This document shows positions 12,726-24,218 of a stretch of 64,000 nucleotides of DNA, piece by piece. The stretch covers positions 123,053,016 to 123,117,015 of the forward strand of contig OX465580.1 in assembly GCA_950022655.1 (NCBI GenBank), in the 5' to 3' direction. The notes beneath the pieces are model-generated. The model searched no databases, was not told the origin of the DNA, and saw only the letters and a list, made by a program, of their open reading frames with translations. The stretch's first letter is position 1; each line of letters opens with the position of its first letter. The translations under genes and the position numbers were made by a program. This DNA is from Alentia gelatinosa. Taxonomy: Eukaryota > Annelida > Polychaeta > Phyllodocida > Polynoidae.

Positions 12726-12972
12726 AATACACAATATTGACTTGTTTCACATACAAGCAGTTGTATGCTCCGAGGAGTTGACGCGTAGTAATATCTGAGC
12801 GCATTCTACATTGCGTAGAGTCAACTCCGAGGAGCATACGGCTAATTTTCCGTATGCTTGCTTAAACCGGAACCCGGAGCATACAACATATCTATATATG
12901 CTCCTGGTTTGGTGGTACACACTCCCTATGTGTTTTCTACGGGCACTTTGTATTAGGGGAATGATAATGTCT
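12726..12972 (-). mobile_element. Foldback element, subfamily D, copy 2
   Basis: The hairpin (12728-12840) has TTGTATGCTCCGAGGAGTTG and its inverse CAACTCCGAGGAGCATACG around GCGTAGTAATATCTGAGCGC. It is followed by the tail with GGAGCATACAACATATC, CACTCCCTATGTGTTTTCTA and CACTTTGTATTAGG. It is in reverse orientation relative to the copy at 26708. Confidence 0.85.
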
Positions 12973-14554
12973 GAGGCACCTCCTAAGCCACGCTCTAGAC
13001 ATGCCGCCGGCACCCCTCAAGAGGAATCACCACAGTATAGTCACCTGCAATGAAAATAGTGGGAGTCTGAATACAGAGTAGCTTTTCACAAGCTATGTCA
13101 AAATTTGGAGGACATGGTTAAACCTTGGTCTCATCAAGGTCAACACTCCTAACTTCTACCAAATATTATACTTGTTAAATGTTAGTGACGTCAAAGTCCT
13201 TATTATCACATAGATAACGTTGTTATTACCGACCATTTCAGCTTATCGATATATTCATTGATTTAAGGAATCTTTGATGTGTGTAAGCTGGGGTATAGAC
13301 ATGGATCTACGATTTTTTATAGACAAAACTGTATAAATGACTATGGAACCATCCCCGCTGAGGGAGTGGTTCAATATGCCATAACCTTTACAAATATAAA
13401 TAGCTCAGCTCTAGTACTGTATCCATCATTTATATATATGTGCATATTGTGGGATACATGATCATCGGGGCCAGTAGGTACTAATAATGTACTCATTGAT
13501 TATGTGCGCAACCATTTCCTGCGTAACACCACACCCAAATCTCTCCCATCCCTGTGGCTGTGGCACCGCATAACTTGTAAATCACTACGCGTTTATACAC
13601 CTCAGCTCGCATATTGATCCCCGTATTACATCCCCGTTGATTCAAGACCAGGAGCTGTTATTTTCACTCCGCCCTCAGCCTCCCATCTGCAGCCACCCGA
13701 CACTGACTTAGTCGCGGGGCGCGCGTTGGGAACGACAAGTCAACATGCAAAGTCAACAGCCTGGTCTGCCACCGAGAAAGGCTTGCTCTGATGTGCTGCC
13801 CTGCCCAACTGTAGTTAAAAGCAAACAGTGGCGCAGCCGTTCAATACGTTGGAAAAGTGAAAACTGCAAGATTAAACAGTGCATAGGCGCCATGCTTACC
13901 CCGTCCCCATTCACCAGATCAGGGAGAGGTAACGGTTAGCGGAGGAGAGGGAGAGTGATCGATATATTTATTTCACTATGTATACATTTCTACACGCAAT
14001 TTGACTGATTGTGTTTGATGTGGATTAGAATGGGACACAGGTTGAATTAAATATAACCAAGCTTGCCGAAGTAGTAGTGACGACAGTATGGTAACAATGT
14101 ATTCTGCATTTCGCAATCTACACTGTCTGGTGGATCAGTAAATATCTGTAGATGTAATTTGTCTATGAAGGGAACTCACGAGATGAAAATAACTTCTTCT
14201 TTTTTTATTCTTTTATTTAGACTGGAGGGTCTACATAGGGTAACACCCTGTTTTCAGTAGGCTATAGTGGCCAAGATAATTGTCATTTCAAATGATATAT
14301 ACAAGTAAGCATACCTAACATATTTACAGGTAGAACACTAGTTACGACAATGGTATGAGCTAGTGCTCAATTTGGTATGATATGTACAATGATGTTATAG
14401 TGATCACAAATCAGTTTACAGGTTAATTAGTCTGTGTGTCGGATGGGTTGGATCTTTGACTGACAGTGTTTTGTTTCGGTTAAGTTGTTAACATAACGTT
14501 ACATGTATTCGTTTCTTTGGGCCTTGAGGATTTTCCGTGTGACTTCTTTGAAAT
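12973..14554. other. Intron sequence; GC-richer patch near 13600-13800
   Basis: The patch has CpGs (GTCGCGGGGCGCGCGTTGG near 13710) but no exon with a convincing frame and splice sites. The rest is AT-rich. Confidence 0.4.
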
Positions 14555-14795
14555 CAGTTTGTTCATACTCCACCACGTTTGACCGCAAAATAAATCACGA
14601 AGCGAAGCTGAGTGAATTACGTAGCGGTCAAACGAGGTGGAGTGCAGACCAAGTTATTTTTATGGAGTGGATTTCTGATTTTATCTCACCCCGTATAACA
14701 CTATTAGTTGATAAAATAAGTCAATACCTTAACGGTCTTGGAGTATGAGTTCCTAACTTTTAGCCAATGAGAAAAATACCGGGGATGATATAAAA
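14555..14795 (+). mobile_element. Foldback element, B-like variant
   Basis: The hairpin has arms TACTCCACCACGTTTGACCG and CGGTCAAACGAGGTGGAGT around GAAGCGAAGCTGAGTGAATT. The linker runs from TTATCTCACCCC (about 14681) to GGGGATGATATAA (about 14793). The architecture is the same as subfamilies A and B, with its own arm sequence. Confidence 0.8.
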
Positions 14796-15197
14796 TGTAA
14801 TGATACATACACTGGTAGATATTTACATTATTGACATCTACAGGAGAATGTACAATTGGAACACCAGGTGGAAAGGGACCATGGGATTCAGAATATGGTT
14901 TTATGATGGGTAGCGATATTAGTTTCGGTTAGTGCCAGAGTTTGTGTGATTGATAGTAGTAGAGGGGCGGAAATAGTGAGGTGGCTACCATCACGAGGTA
15001 ACACAGATGCCATCACTCATTTAGAATTAATCAGTCACAATTTGATAGGAGCGCTCCCGTGAAAACCAGTCATTCCCATAACAGATGAGACTGGATCGAG
15101 GCCAAACTACATTGATATATTATCAAGACAAGCAGTTCTATCCAAACCTAACCATAAACCATGTGAAATCACAGATGTGATTCTACTTATTCCTCAC
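14796..15197. other. Intron sequence, nothing identified
   Basis: No motif or repeat partner was recognised. Confidence 0.45.
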
Positions 15198-15306
15198 TGG
15201 TATTTGTGGCCACCCTATTTTTGTTCGTTCGTTTTCCATTCCTCTAGTGAATATAGATAGAGGAATGGAAAATGAACGAACAAAAATAGGGTGGCCACAA
15301 ATACCA
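15198..15306. repeat. Near-perfect 48-bp-arm palindrome
   Basis: The left arm 15198-15245 (TGGTATTTGTGGCCACCC... to CATTCCTCT) and right arm 15259-15306 are inverse copies with a single mismatch and a 13-bp loop. It sits directly beside the repeat at 15307-15523. Such a palindrome should extrude or form a strong RNA hairpin. Confidence 0.95.
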
Positions 15307-15523
15307 ATAAAGGGCAAAATCCACCAGGCCGATTTCTCACCCGATCAATTGTTCCTGGGCCCTTAAGAGGAACCTCACGTATTGTAATTTATTTAATTCT
15401 GATAATAATAGTTTTAAAAATGACCATTTTCAAAGATTTGAGAAATTCTAGGGCATCCGATAATAATCGGCGATTGTCTGGCTACGGAATCGGCTACCGT
15501 CGGTCCAGTGGAACACCCCCTTA
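15307..15523 (+). mobile_element. MITE-like repeat, copy 1 (inverted partner at 27504-27726)
   Basis: The 217-bp segment from AAAGGGCAAAATCCACCAGG to GGTCCAGTGGAACACCCCCT recurs as its reverse complement at 27504-27726 with few changes. Its two ends are themselves imperfectly inverted (AAGGG...TCCAC.GG.CCGA), as in a MITE. Both copies can be read as IFKDLRNSRASDNNRR, but only because the DNA is repeated; no protein is claimed. Confidence 0.8.
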
Positions 15524-15534
15524 ACGAATAGTTA

Positions 15535-15874
15535 TGCGGCGTTTCCACCTGCCGACTGAAACCCACCGATAATTTTCACGCTGTACAAAAGTCGGTCGAT
15601 GGTTCTCCTTGTGAAAGGTCGGTGGTACATATTTGGTGACCTGCCCTGCAAAATCGCGATGGACGCTGACTGACCTTTGGTAGTAAAATGCAGACCGCCA
15701 CCGATTAAATCAATTCGCTTTGATTTGGTTGGTGGGTGTAGAAGTTGAGGAGAGAAAAACCGTTGACCATGTCAGTTTTCACCTGACTATTATTGCCTTA
15801 AATGTGTAGCATGATCGGTCGGCGATGCGAAATGCCATGATCGGGGATGATAATCGGCAGGTAGAAACGCCGCA
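15535..15874. mobile_element. PIF/Harbinger-like MITE, 340 bp, TTA target site
   Basis: The terminal inverted repeats TGCGGCGTTTCCACCTGCCG and (inverted) TGCGGCGTTTCTACCTGCCG match at 19 of 20 positions. Each end is flanked by TTA (15532-15534 and 15875-15877), a 3-bp duplication typical of PIF/Harbinger elements. The inside has repeated CCGAC/GTCGG motifs and no coding frame. Confidence 0.85.
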
Positions 15875-15877
15875 TTA

Positions 15878-16924
15878 TTTTGTTAAACTTTTAAAATTTG
15901 TTAAAAATCTAAAAAAGATTGTATATATGGAGCAAGTATATTAGACCACCTGTGAGTCCTCCGCAACTGTATCGTGCTGAATGGTAATATTACAAGAACC
16001 ACATCAAATTAGGTGGATGATCTGTAGTAATGGTACGTTCAATAAACACTGCTCTATAAGAATAGAACTAAAATAGACAAGATGCTCAATCGATAGGATG
16101 TACAGAGAGACCACACAATTCGATATAAATATAGTCTTAGGACTGGGAAACGCAGATGTCCTCCCAAACCCTTCCATTTGATATAGTGGATGGAAGAACC
16201 GGTGCCAATGCGATGACACATGTGTTCGGCGTGGGTGGGATCTGGATGGTAGAACTGGTGTAGGGGCATTCTTCATCATGGCAAACTAACATGGCACGTA
16301 CATGTTTGGTGTGCCTACGTATCCATGTGCAGTTCTATTATCCTTTGTTTGGTGTGGATTTTCTCTTTCGAGCTGGGCTTTCCTCCGTCAACCAAGTGAT
16401 GGTGTTTTTCGGTGGAATTCAAACACTCTAGATTTTTTTTTTAAAATCTATTATCCTTTGTTTCCCAGTGAATCTCAGTGAATTATGTTAATATTATTGA
16501 CAAAGTCTGAACTTCATACACATGTCTTGCCTTTTTCTGCCATATGGACCGGAATTAGCGACTTTGCTCTGTGCGTGTCATTGATTATGGAACCGCCCCC
16601 AAGAGTCACCGGTCACATGACTTTACCGTAACTAGCACTGCCAAACACGATATTTAACGGGTGAACATTACGTTAAGCCAATCATCAACCAAAATGTAAT
16701 TATGGTGCGTACATGCTGGCGGACGGAAGAGGGAAGAGAGAAGTACATTGTAATTATTTTACGCCAGGTCAGCAAAAAACGCTCATAGGTATCAAGCATC
16801 CATCATCTCGAGTAAATATAAAAATATATTGTACTTGAAAATTAACCTATTGGCTGGATGTTTAGGAAGTTGTAAAAACACCATAAGATAAGTTGCTTCA
16901 GTCCTCTCTTAATTTTAGTACTTA
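15878..16924. other. Intron sequence with one short repeat (16187-16235)
   Basis: The segment 16187-16235 (TGGATGGAAGAACCGGTGCC, then ATGACACATGTGTTCG) recurs at 18067-18112. Nothing else was recognised. Confidence 0.5.
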
Positions 16925-17196
16925 ACTTTATCCCTTCCCTGGTATTTTTGTCCCATAGGCTTAACATTTGGAACTCGTTCTCCATGCCCCTACGAGTATT
17001 ACAGTCCATCCTTCATGGTCTATATCCTTTGTGTCGTCCATTGTTTTAACGTGTACAGGGGTGAGATAAATAATGGAAGCAACTCGTTTTGGTCAAATTT
17101 ATTGTTCTCCAACTCGTCTGAATGTTACGTGATATTCATCCGACTGTCGCCTAATTCATATCACTACATCAAACTCGTGGAGAATGATGATTTTAA
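16925..17196 (+). mobile_element. Foldback element, subfamily A, copy 2
   Basis: The linker contains CCCATAGGCTTAACATTTGG and ends in GGGGTGAGATAAATAATGG. It is followed by the arm CAACTCGTTTTGGTCAAA, the arm pair CCAACTCGTCTGAATG / CATCAAACTCGTGG, and a truncated end. Confidence 0.85.
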
Positions 17197-18289
17197 TTCA
17201 GCCTTAAAAGTATAACGCCTTAACTGTGATCAGAGTTCAACAGGATGCATGGACAACACATTGCATTTGACCTTGAGTATTAGTCCATATTAGCCGCCAA
17301 TGCATTGTACGTTCCTAATTAAACAACATACTCCCACCTCCACTTTTATATTCCGTCTCTTCGCAATCCCCAATGCCATGCTCTTTACCTTCTCTAAACC
17401 CTTTCCTACCCTTCACCCTGTTGCCATTCCCCTCTTTCTCCCCCGAAATCACATCTTTTATATTTTTGCTCTTAACCCTTTCTCCTTTCTCACCTTCTCC
17501 TTCTAAACCTTCCCGTCTCCTGGCTAGACTCTCATCTCTCTCCCACCTAGACGCCTAATCTATAGTCCCTTTATACCTACTCTCCATTTCCTTATCAGGC
17601 ACTCTCCTATCCTTTCTAAAGCGTTCCTTTTACTTTCTATTCTAACATCATCTGCCCAACCTTCTCCCAGCATCTATCATCCCTCTAACCCCAAACTACA
17701 CCATCCCCTTTTCTGCTCCAAACAGATTTATAATCAATGAAATCCATGCGTGGAGGTGTGCTATTCATGATTGTCATTGAAGCATTGAGATTCGCGGTGA
17801 AGTTGGTTCTGACAGCTACGTAGATGGGGAGAAAAACTAGTTATATTTACTGAGTATAAATGGATGCCTTTGAGATAGCATGAAAGTAAAGCTGGTTTGT
17901 CTTTCCTGCACAATAATCATAGTAGTTCAGGGAAAGGGGAATGCATACAAACCGGATATTCTTGTTTCATCACTAGAGTCCCGTGCCAAACCGAAATAAG
18001 TAGGCGTTTTTATAGTATTATACGAATGCCTGCACGTATGATAAGTGTTTGATTAAAGCATTATGTAGGTGGATGGAACAACCGATGCGAAGGCAATGAC
18101 ACATGTGTTCGACGTGAAATCACAGGATATACACGATAATATTTAAACCAAGTCACACATTTCAACGTCGATTTCAATCCTCAGATTACATGAGTGACCT
18201 AATTAAATCGGCTTTGATTGGCCCATGCGATATCAGTTTACTTTTACTGTTCAATCTTTAATGTTTAAGAAACATTGAGGGAAAATTCA
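17197..18289. other. Intron sequence; pyrimidine-rich tract 17328-17711
   Basis: About 380 bp is strongly C+T-rich on the + strand, without simple periodicity. It may be a decayed element or a simple low-complexity tract. The segment 18067-18112 is the partner of 16187-16235. Confidence 0.5.
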
Positions 18290-18396
18290 TTTCCATCCCG
18301 TTCTCCTATGTCCATGTTTTCTCAGTCTCTCTGAGGCAGTAGACTCCACATGAGGAATATTTCCTATTCTATTCATGACCCCAACTGACATCGCTG
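18290..18396. mobile_element. MITE, AGGGATGTCAGTT family, right half (copy 2)
   Basis: CCATGTTTTCTCAGTCTCTC, TGAGGCAGTAGACTCCACATG and the end AACTGACATCGCTG match the right half of the copies at 28020-28255 and 30218-30362. The left half is missing. Confidence 0.7.
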
Positions 18397-19904
18397 TATA
18401 TCTTATACATAGGAAATTCATCATACCGATGCGACGAATCCATCGCACATCATGAACATTTCAAGATATAATGCATCGCACACAATCGCATTGGCGCGCA
18501 AGCCCAGCCCCACAGGAGCGATTGTATGCGATATGTTAAAATATTGTTATGTATAGTAGTCTATAGTTGGGAGCTATATGGATCTTCAGGTGTATAACAA
18601 ACCTACCAAATAGGCCATAACTTGCACTAAAGATAAAGCAGTGAGAAATACCAAGTTGGAAGCATAAAGATATTTATTATAATCAATGACCAATCCCTTA
18701 GGACATAAGTGATATCCCTACACAACAGTATACAAATGCTATTCATCATTCCAACAGGTATAGTTTAATTCACATTACCTCACGTTTTTCTACTCGGTTT
18801 TAACATGATATAACCACTTTAAGAATTGGTCACATTTGTACAAATACAAACACAATATTCTCACAGATACGACAGGCCGTTATCACTTTTTATGGTTTTG
18901 CGATGAATCCATCGCACCAGTGGGGCCGGGCCCTTATCCTCATAACAATCTGACGGAGTAACATTGCATGTCCGCATGAAATTCAACACACTGTGTATTC
19001 GCACGAGTGCCGTTGTTTTATGAAACGAAAAAGGCCTGGTGTCCCGAAAGTAGGCTATTACTTTAGTAGATTGGGAGCCGTTTAGCCCCTGGCCGCATTC
19101 CCTCTTGATGGGCCTGTCTGTGGGTGCCGGGTCTAACGGTGTGAGAATCACTCCCCAGTCGTGATTTAAGCTCTGTGCGATGTGAGATCCTTTTTATACC
19201 ATATCACCAACGCAGACGCGAAGGCCCTGAGAGCCCTTTTCGGTAAACTGAGCTTGGGGATTTTCTGGGCAAAGAATAATGCACCAGACTCAAACTGATC
19301 ATTGTTTGCCCCATGAGACTAACCTGATTAAAGGATATCACTGAAAGGTAGATGGGGTATTGTCTCAACCTGCTTAGTGGTCCTTTGTGACGCATGTAGA
19401 GAATCATTACAACATATCAATATCTCATCTATTTATGGTGTGTAAAGGGCCTTCAGTGCATCTCAAAATTGTGCACATCCAGCTTTATTGTTAATTGAAT
19501 AATTATAGTAAGTCTCCCATGCCCGTTTCTGTAGTATACATATTTCATGTAGCAAGGCAAGAGATGCCTTTGACGTCCATTTGAATAAACCATCTATTCA
19601 GTCTTTCTTAGAATTACAGAAGCACATGTATGAAACATTGTTATGGAACTCGAAGTATACGATTTTTCTGTTTTAACTGTTACAATGCCACAATTGGTGT
19701 TAATGTTACGATGGTCTACTTTTAGGACATTTCAAATTTAGATCTCTCCCTGGAGCAGTATACATGATAATTTGTGATATTCACTGAGTATAAACATGCT
19801 CAGATATATTCCAATGGTATTTCTAATAGGACTCGGATACATGTTGGTGGGATCTCTGTTAGGAGAATGACCATGAGATCATCTGGGAGGTGTTTTATAT
19901 TAGT
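18397..19904. other. Intron sequence with a repeated GCGATGxATCCATCGCA motif
   Basis: TGCGACGAATCCATCGCA (about 18430) and TGCGATGAATCCATCGCA (about 18900) are similar palindromes. Each is near a CCCAGCCCCAC or GTGGGGCCGGGC stretch in inverted order, possibly ends of another short element. No exon was seen. Confidence 0.4.
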
Positions 19905-19989
19905 GACAATTGTCAGTAGTGTCCATTTCCATTGCATAGTCAAATCATCACACCTGCGCATGTATGGCACAGCTATATCCAGACTGTAG

Positions 19990-20262
19990 TCCCGAGGTTG
20001 TCGGACTTTCTTGGTTCAAGTCCCCCTGCAGCCCCTCTTCTCCTTCACCCCAGCAGTGGTAGATTTACTGCTATATCAAAGGCCAAACCATCTCAAAGCA
20101 TGTCTATATGGTGTGAGAAGTAAAAGAATTCTCACCTCGGTAAATGTGTGTGTGTGTGTGTGTCCGGGGGGTAGGGAATTCTACCTACATTCATAGATTC
20201 GATCAAACCCAAATTAAGTGTAATAGAACATACTGCACATTAAACTACCCAAACAAACAAAA
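19990..20262 (+). mobile_element. tRNA-derived SINE, copy 1 (nested)
   Basis: Remains of a tRNA-like head (GGTTCAAGTCCCCCTG, B-box like) precede the family body CAGCAGTGGTAGATTTACTG, ATATCAAAGGCCAAACC, ATGTCTATATGGTGTGAGAA, CTCACCTCGGTAAATGTG. A (TG)n tract and an ACCCAAACAAACAAA tail follow. The body matches 27728-28019. Confidence 0.8.
20143..20162 (+). repeat. (TG)n microsatellite in SINE
   Basis: About ten TG units lie at the position where other copies read ATGTGTAGGGGTGA. Confidence 0.9.
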
Positions 20263-20719
20263 TCAGCCTAATTGGTGTATGCAACACCTTGTCTATGAAA
20301 CACTTCCCAGATTGTTTGGTGCTGACCAAGAAAGTGAACTCCCTCCACTTCTGCTGATAGGAAGTAGAAGTAGACCTGACTGAGAGTAGAACTTACTTTA
20401 TGATAACCGCTCTCTTCCATTTGAAATGAGAACGATACTGGCTCCCATTTTGAAAGTCTGCATCATAACCACTTAATTTTGGAAAGATGGTTTTGAGTCA
20501 GGATATTGTACATGTGTAATCATTTCTACTATAACGATTTGTATTCGTTTTAGCTACTAATTGCGGTGTTGCATGTGTGTAACATGCCTAGAAATGTTCT
20601 TGACAGATAAGACATATTAATGATACTCTTTCGTTTTTTAAACGAATATTTGTGCCTTGGATAATATACATTTTCTGGTTTACGTCTTGGATTACCCTGT
20701 CTTGGTCATACCTATGCTA

Positions 20720-21600
20720 ACGTATTGCCTCGGTACCTCTGGCTGTCATGGCATCAACGCTCAGGGTGCCTCTTCCCCTGCTCCCTATCGGCATAGCTCG
20801 CAAGATGACGTCTCTCGCTTAATGCACATCTATTTGCCTCCAGAAAAGTGCAGAAATTGCACCTAACTAACCGGAGGAAATAATGATTTTTGCCCACCCA
20901 CACACCAGCCCTCCTCCCTCTGTGAGTCGCGGGCTTCATGCGTCGCACTGCGAGTTCCTAATGCAGGCTGCTGAGTCTTTAATAGAAGGAGGCAATCTGA
21001 TAGAAGACCCGACCCCGACCCTGCGCCGGCGCACACAGCACACATCAGTAACCCCATTTACAGGCAGCCGGCCCCACACAATACACCCTTCTTGTGCATG
21101 GAAGTGTTAGGCAGACAAGCAAAGAAGCGCTTTTAGGAGGTGTTAAAGCGGTGGGGGATATTGCTGATCCCGCACGTGCATCATACACAGAAACCCGTGA
21201 CGTATGCCGCAATTCCAGCAGCGTCTCTGGCGCCGTCTAGCGGGATCACAGGGCGCCATCCGTTCAGGACTGCTTGGCCTGATAGGCCAGGAATGGCACG
21301 GTCATGCTTGAGTTGTTTTTGTGCTTATAGGGAACATGAATATAAGTGGTAGGCACGACGTCCCTTCATGGAACGCATTTGTCTTAGGTCTTATTAATCA
21401 ACCAGTTTCAATAACTGATCCATCTGGTGCCGGTGGTCGCCATTGTGTGCTTCATGCTGGATTCTCGGCGGCGGATGTGCCCCCCGCGGTGTCGTTTAAT
21501 CACGTTTCTCACCCGCAACTGCGGATAAAAGTGTCTGCAGACTTGTGCTTCGTCAGCAGATTATCTTCACCCAATGTATATACTCCTGCACGCTCGGATA
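20720..21600. other. GC-rich, CpG-containing island without a supported gene
   Basis: This roughly 880-bp stretch is clearly GC-richer than its surroundings, with CpGs throughout (e.g. GCGCCGGCGCACAC near 21023, CTGGCGCCGTCTAGCG near 21227, CCCCCCGCGGTG near 21481). All six frames are broken into pieces of about 107 codons or fewer with no recognisable domain. It may be a regulatory region, a decayed element or an unrecognised non-coding exon. Confidence 0.45.
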
Positions 21601-22212
21601 GTTACCAACTATACATAGTACAATATCTGATTAAAATTGAATAACAGTGAGCACAATCTGAAAAGAATCAGAGTCCCTTTCAGCTGGATTTATGGACCTC
21701 TTAAAGAACCTTTGTCTCTTAGTATTAATACGCTTGGAAGGTACAGATTACTTCCTTTAAAAGGTTTGATGGGAAATGCTACCAAAGAACATTATGATGG
21801 ATTTAAACTACTACTTATTCCGAACCCATAGCCTAAGCTTAGGTCCCTTTGGTTACCTGATGGGGATGGGCCATCATACATCGGTTTACTCCAAAATGGC
21901 CTAAAATAATATGTAAAAGAAATAACTGTAACATTTACCTTTGTTGTGTCGCTTTAGGAGAGTGGAAGGAATTGTTTGGCGTTAACAAGATTGTCACCTG
22001 GCTTTGGTAACCTTTTAGCGGCCACACAAATGTGTGACCTTCTTTTTAACTGAAGAGCAGCTTAAATTACTCTGCGTACCTCCTGAAAGACATGACGGTG
22101 TGGTCTGTGGTATGCATTGTTTGCTGGCCGTCTTGACTTATGAAGGAAATACGAAGCCTGTACTTCAGGCGAAAAAGATGTATATATCAAAGCAGTTCCA
22201 AAGGAAACTATA

Positions 22213-22635
22213 GAGACGGTCAGAGCAGTGAATCGATAGCCATGGCGTTGAAGTGTACAAGGCTGAAAATGAGGAACCGAGGGCAAAGAGACAGGTGCTA
22301 GAAGGCCCAGAGAAGTGAATATTATAGAGAAAACCTATGAAAGTTGATGGTAAGAGCTCATATCCCATCGGGTTTGAATCGCGTAGTAATTCACAAGGCG
22401 AAGCCATGTGAATTACGTAGCGATTCAAACGAGATGGGATCGATCTCTGACTGTAAAACTTCAATAGGTTTCTGAGTTCATCTCACCCCTCACCTTGACT
22501 GATTGGCTGATATTTGTGACATAACCCCCCCATTGAGTATTTTTTACTAAATATTCCAAGGGTTTTGAGTACAAGTTGCCAACAATGTTAAGTCTATGTT
22601 AAGTCTATGGGGAAAAATACCTGGCGTGAGATAAT
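22213..22635 (+). mobile_element. Foldback element, subfamily B, copy 1, with long 5' extension
   Basis: The segment 22213-22360 is the reverse complement of about 40975-41105. The hairpin (about 22330-22450) has arms ATCCCATCGGGTTTGAATCG and CGATTCAAACGAGATGGGAT around GGCGAAGCC and GTGAATTACGTAGCG. The linker runs from CATCTCACCCC (about 22465) to GGCGTGAGATAA (22634) and contains an AATGTTAAGTCTATG landmark, partly duplicated. Confidence 0.85.
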
Positions 22636-23544
22636 ACTATGGAGATGGTTGCAGTGTAAGTAATGAATCACGATAAAAGTGGCCCATTACTGATCAGGAA
22701 CCACGCTAATTTTTGTACAATGTGAGCAGATGAAATCTTGACCACACGAGTCAAGAAAGATGTATGAATTCCTGCTGCCAATAGCCAATAGTTATATTTT
22801 TCACACAGGGACTCACACATGTCTAATTATATCTGACACCTAGAATCTTACACCTTCTGGTTATTTGGCGCAATATGCCGACCATTACGTTGTCAGGGCC
22901 TCAGGCATTCCGAGCACCATTTCGACAGAAGGTGATGTATACCTGTGGGCAAGACGGCTTCACAATTATGCGAACCTCCAGGCTAGTGTCAACTATGTCA
23001 GCGTTAGTTTTAAAGAGACTACCAGCACAGTACCAAAGTAAATTATTCCATCCTGAACTCAGACTAGACTAGCCAGTCGGCGTGTTTTTTTTAACATTCA
23101 TTTTTCTCTACTTTCCTTGGAATCCAAAATAATCCATCTCACTAACATTGTCAGCATAAAAAGGATCAATTCTATTATTTGCGTTTGTATTAACATTACC
23201 TCGGGACGGATTCTCCGTCAGGATTATTCCTCACTGAGATGAACAGAGCATCATCATTACAAACTGCCTGCACCAAGAAGCATTTCTTATTTTGGGTAGT
23301 ATTTTTGATGTATTAGAGTCGGAATTATTGTTGTCGTAGCAATTTAAACCCTTTACATTTCCTTTGTTCCTGCCTTCTCCTATCCGCATTGGTTCATGAT
23401 TGATGGAGGTGAATGGATGTCATTGTCTCATTGGATGATTCGGCTGTTTTGTTATTATCGTCTTGTTAAACATGTTGTTAGTGTTGTTTTGATCTGCCTC
23501 TTCTTGCCCGCTGCAGATGCTGTTTGATCGGTAGACCATGCCCC
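22636..23544. other. Intron sequence, nothing identified
   Basis: No repeat partner, exon or motif recognised. Confidence 0.45.
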
Positions 23545-23548
23545 TTAA

Positions 23549-23751
23549 CCCTTTCTTGACGTGATACCACATTGTTCCTGGGGTTTACAATCTAAATAGT
23601 TGCTCCTTTAACATAAGAGCACCCCATGCCCTTTTCTCTATGACAGAATTTCCCTTCATCTCCTTGTATCTAATCAGGATTACATTGTTTTATTATATAT
23701 TCTGCGTCCAGGTCCATTCATGCTATGAGGGATTACAGTGTATTCAAAGGG
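23549..23751. mobile_element. piggyBac-like MITE, TTAA target site
   Basis: TTAA (23545-23548) is followed by CCCTTTCTTGACGTG, and the other end reads GTATTCAAAGGG then TTAA (23752-23755). TTAA with CCCTTT...AAAGGG ends is the piggyBac signature. The matched ends are only about 6-7 bp, so this is a tentative call. Confidence 0.5.
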
Positions 23752-24005
23752 TTAATCTCCCTGTCTCTACTGTACTCGTCGCCCTCATTGATCAATCTGA
23801 GACAGAGCACTGAGCAGGAGCCCTTTCACCCTGCTACCAGACTCCGCTGAGTCTCATGCATGGGCGGATTGGTTCAATTATACTGTATTTTGTTGTTTAA
23901 TTATCTGGGCTACAAAGCGCTGTTCATTTATTGCCTGAGAAGTCCGTCCGTGTTCATCTGAGTAATATGGTTACCGAAGGTCATAGTCTGAGTATTTAAC
24001 CCTTT

Positions 24006-24218
24006 AAGCCGGGGACACACCAAGCAAGTCAAGGTGGCGATGCTGGAATCGCCAACACAAAGTAGCATATATGTGAAATATTGTTTCATAGTAACATCTC
24101 CCATCGATAATTTCGTAAATGGAATCAGGTGAAATACAGAAAATGGTCTTCATACTCGCCATTTTATGTTGGCGATTCCGGAAATCGCTGCATTTCTCGC
24201 TTGGTGTGTCTCTGGCTT
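24006..24218. mobile_element. MITE, GCCGGGGACACACCAAG family, copy 1
   Basis: Long inverted ends: AAGCCGGGGACACACCAAG and CTTGGTGTGTCTCTGGCTT. Inner landmarks are GGAATCGCCAACACAAA and TGTTGGCGATTCCGGAAATC. About 213 bp; three more copies in the window. Confidence 0.9.

Larger units (their letters stand above)
19905..20315 (+). mobile_element. Repeat interrupted by a SINE (partner at 36510-36670)
   Basis: The left part (CCATTTCCATTGCATAG, GCGCATGTATGGCACAG) and the right part (TATGCAACACCTTGTCTATG) are contiguous in the copy at 36510-36670. Here they are split by the SINE at 19990-20262, showing that the SINE arrived later. Confidence 0.75.

Noticed and set aside
15291..15524. 77-codon frame sharing a peptide with the minus-strand frame at 27372-27617
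   Set aside because: The shared peptide comes from a dispersed DNA repeat in opposite orientation, not from a conserved gene.
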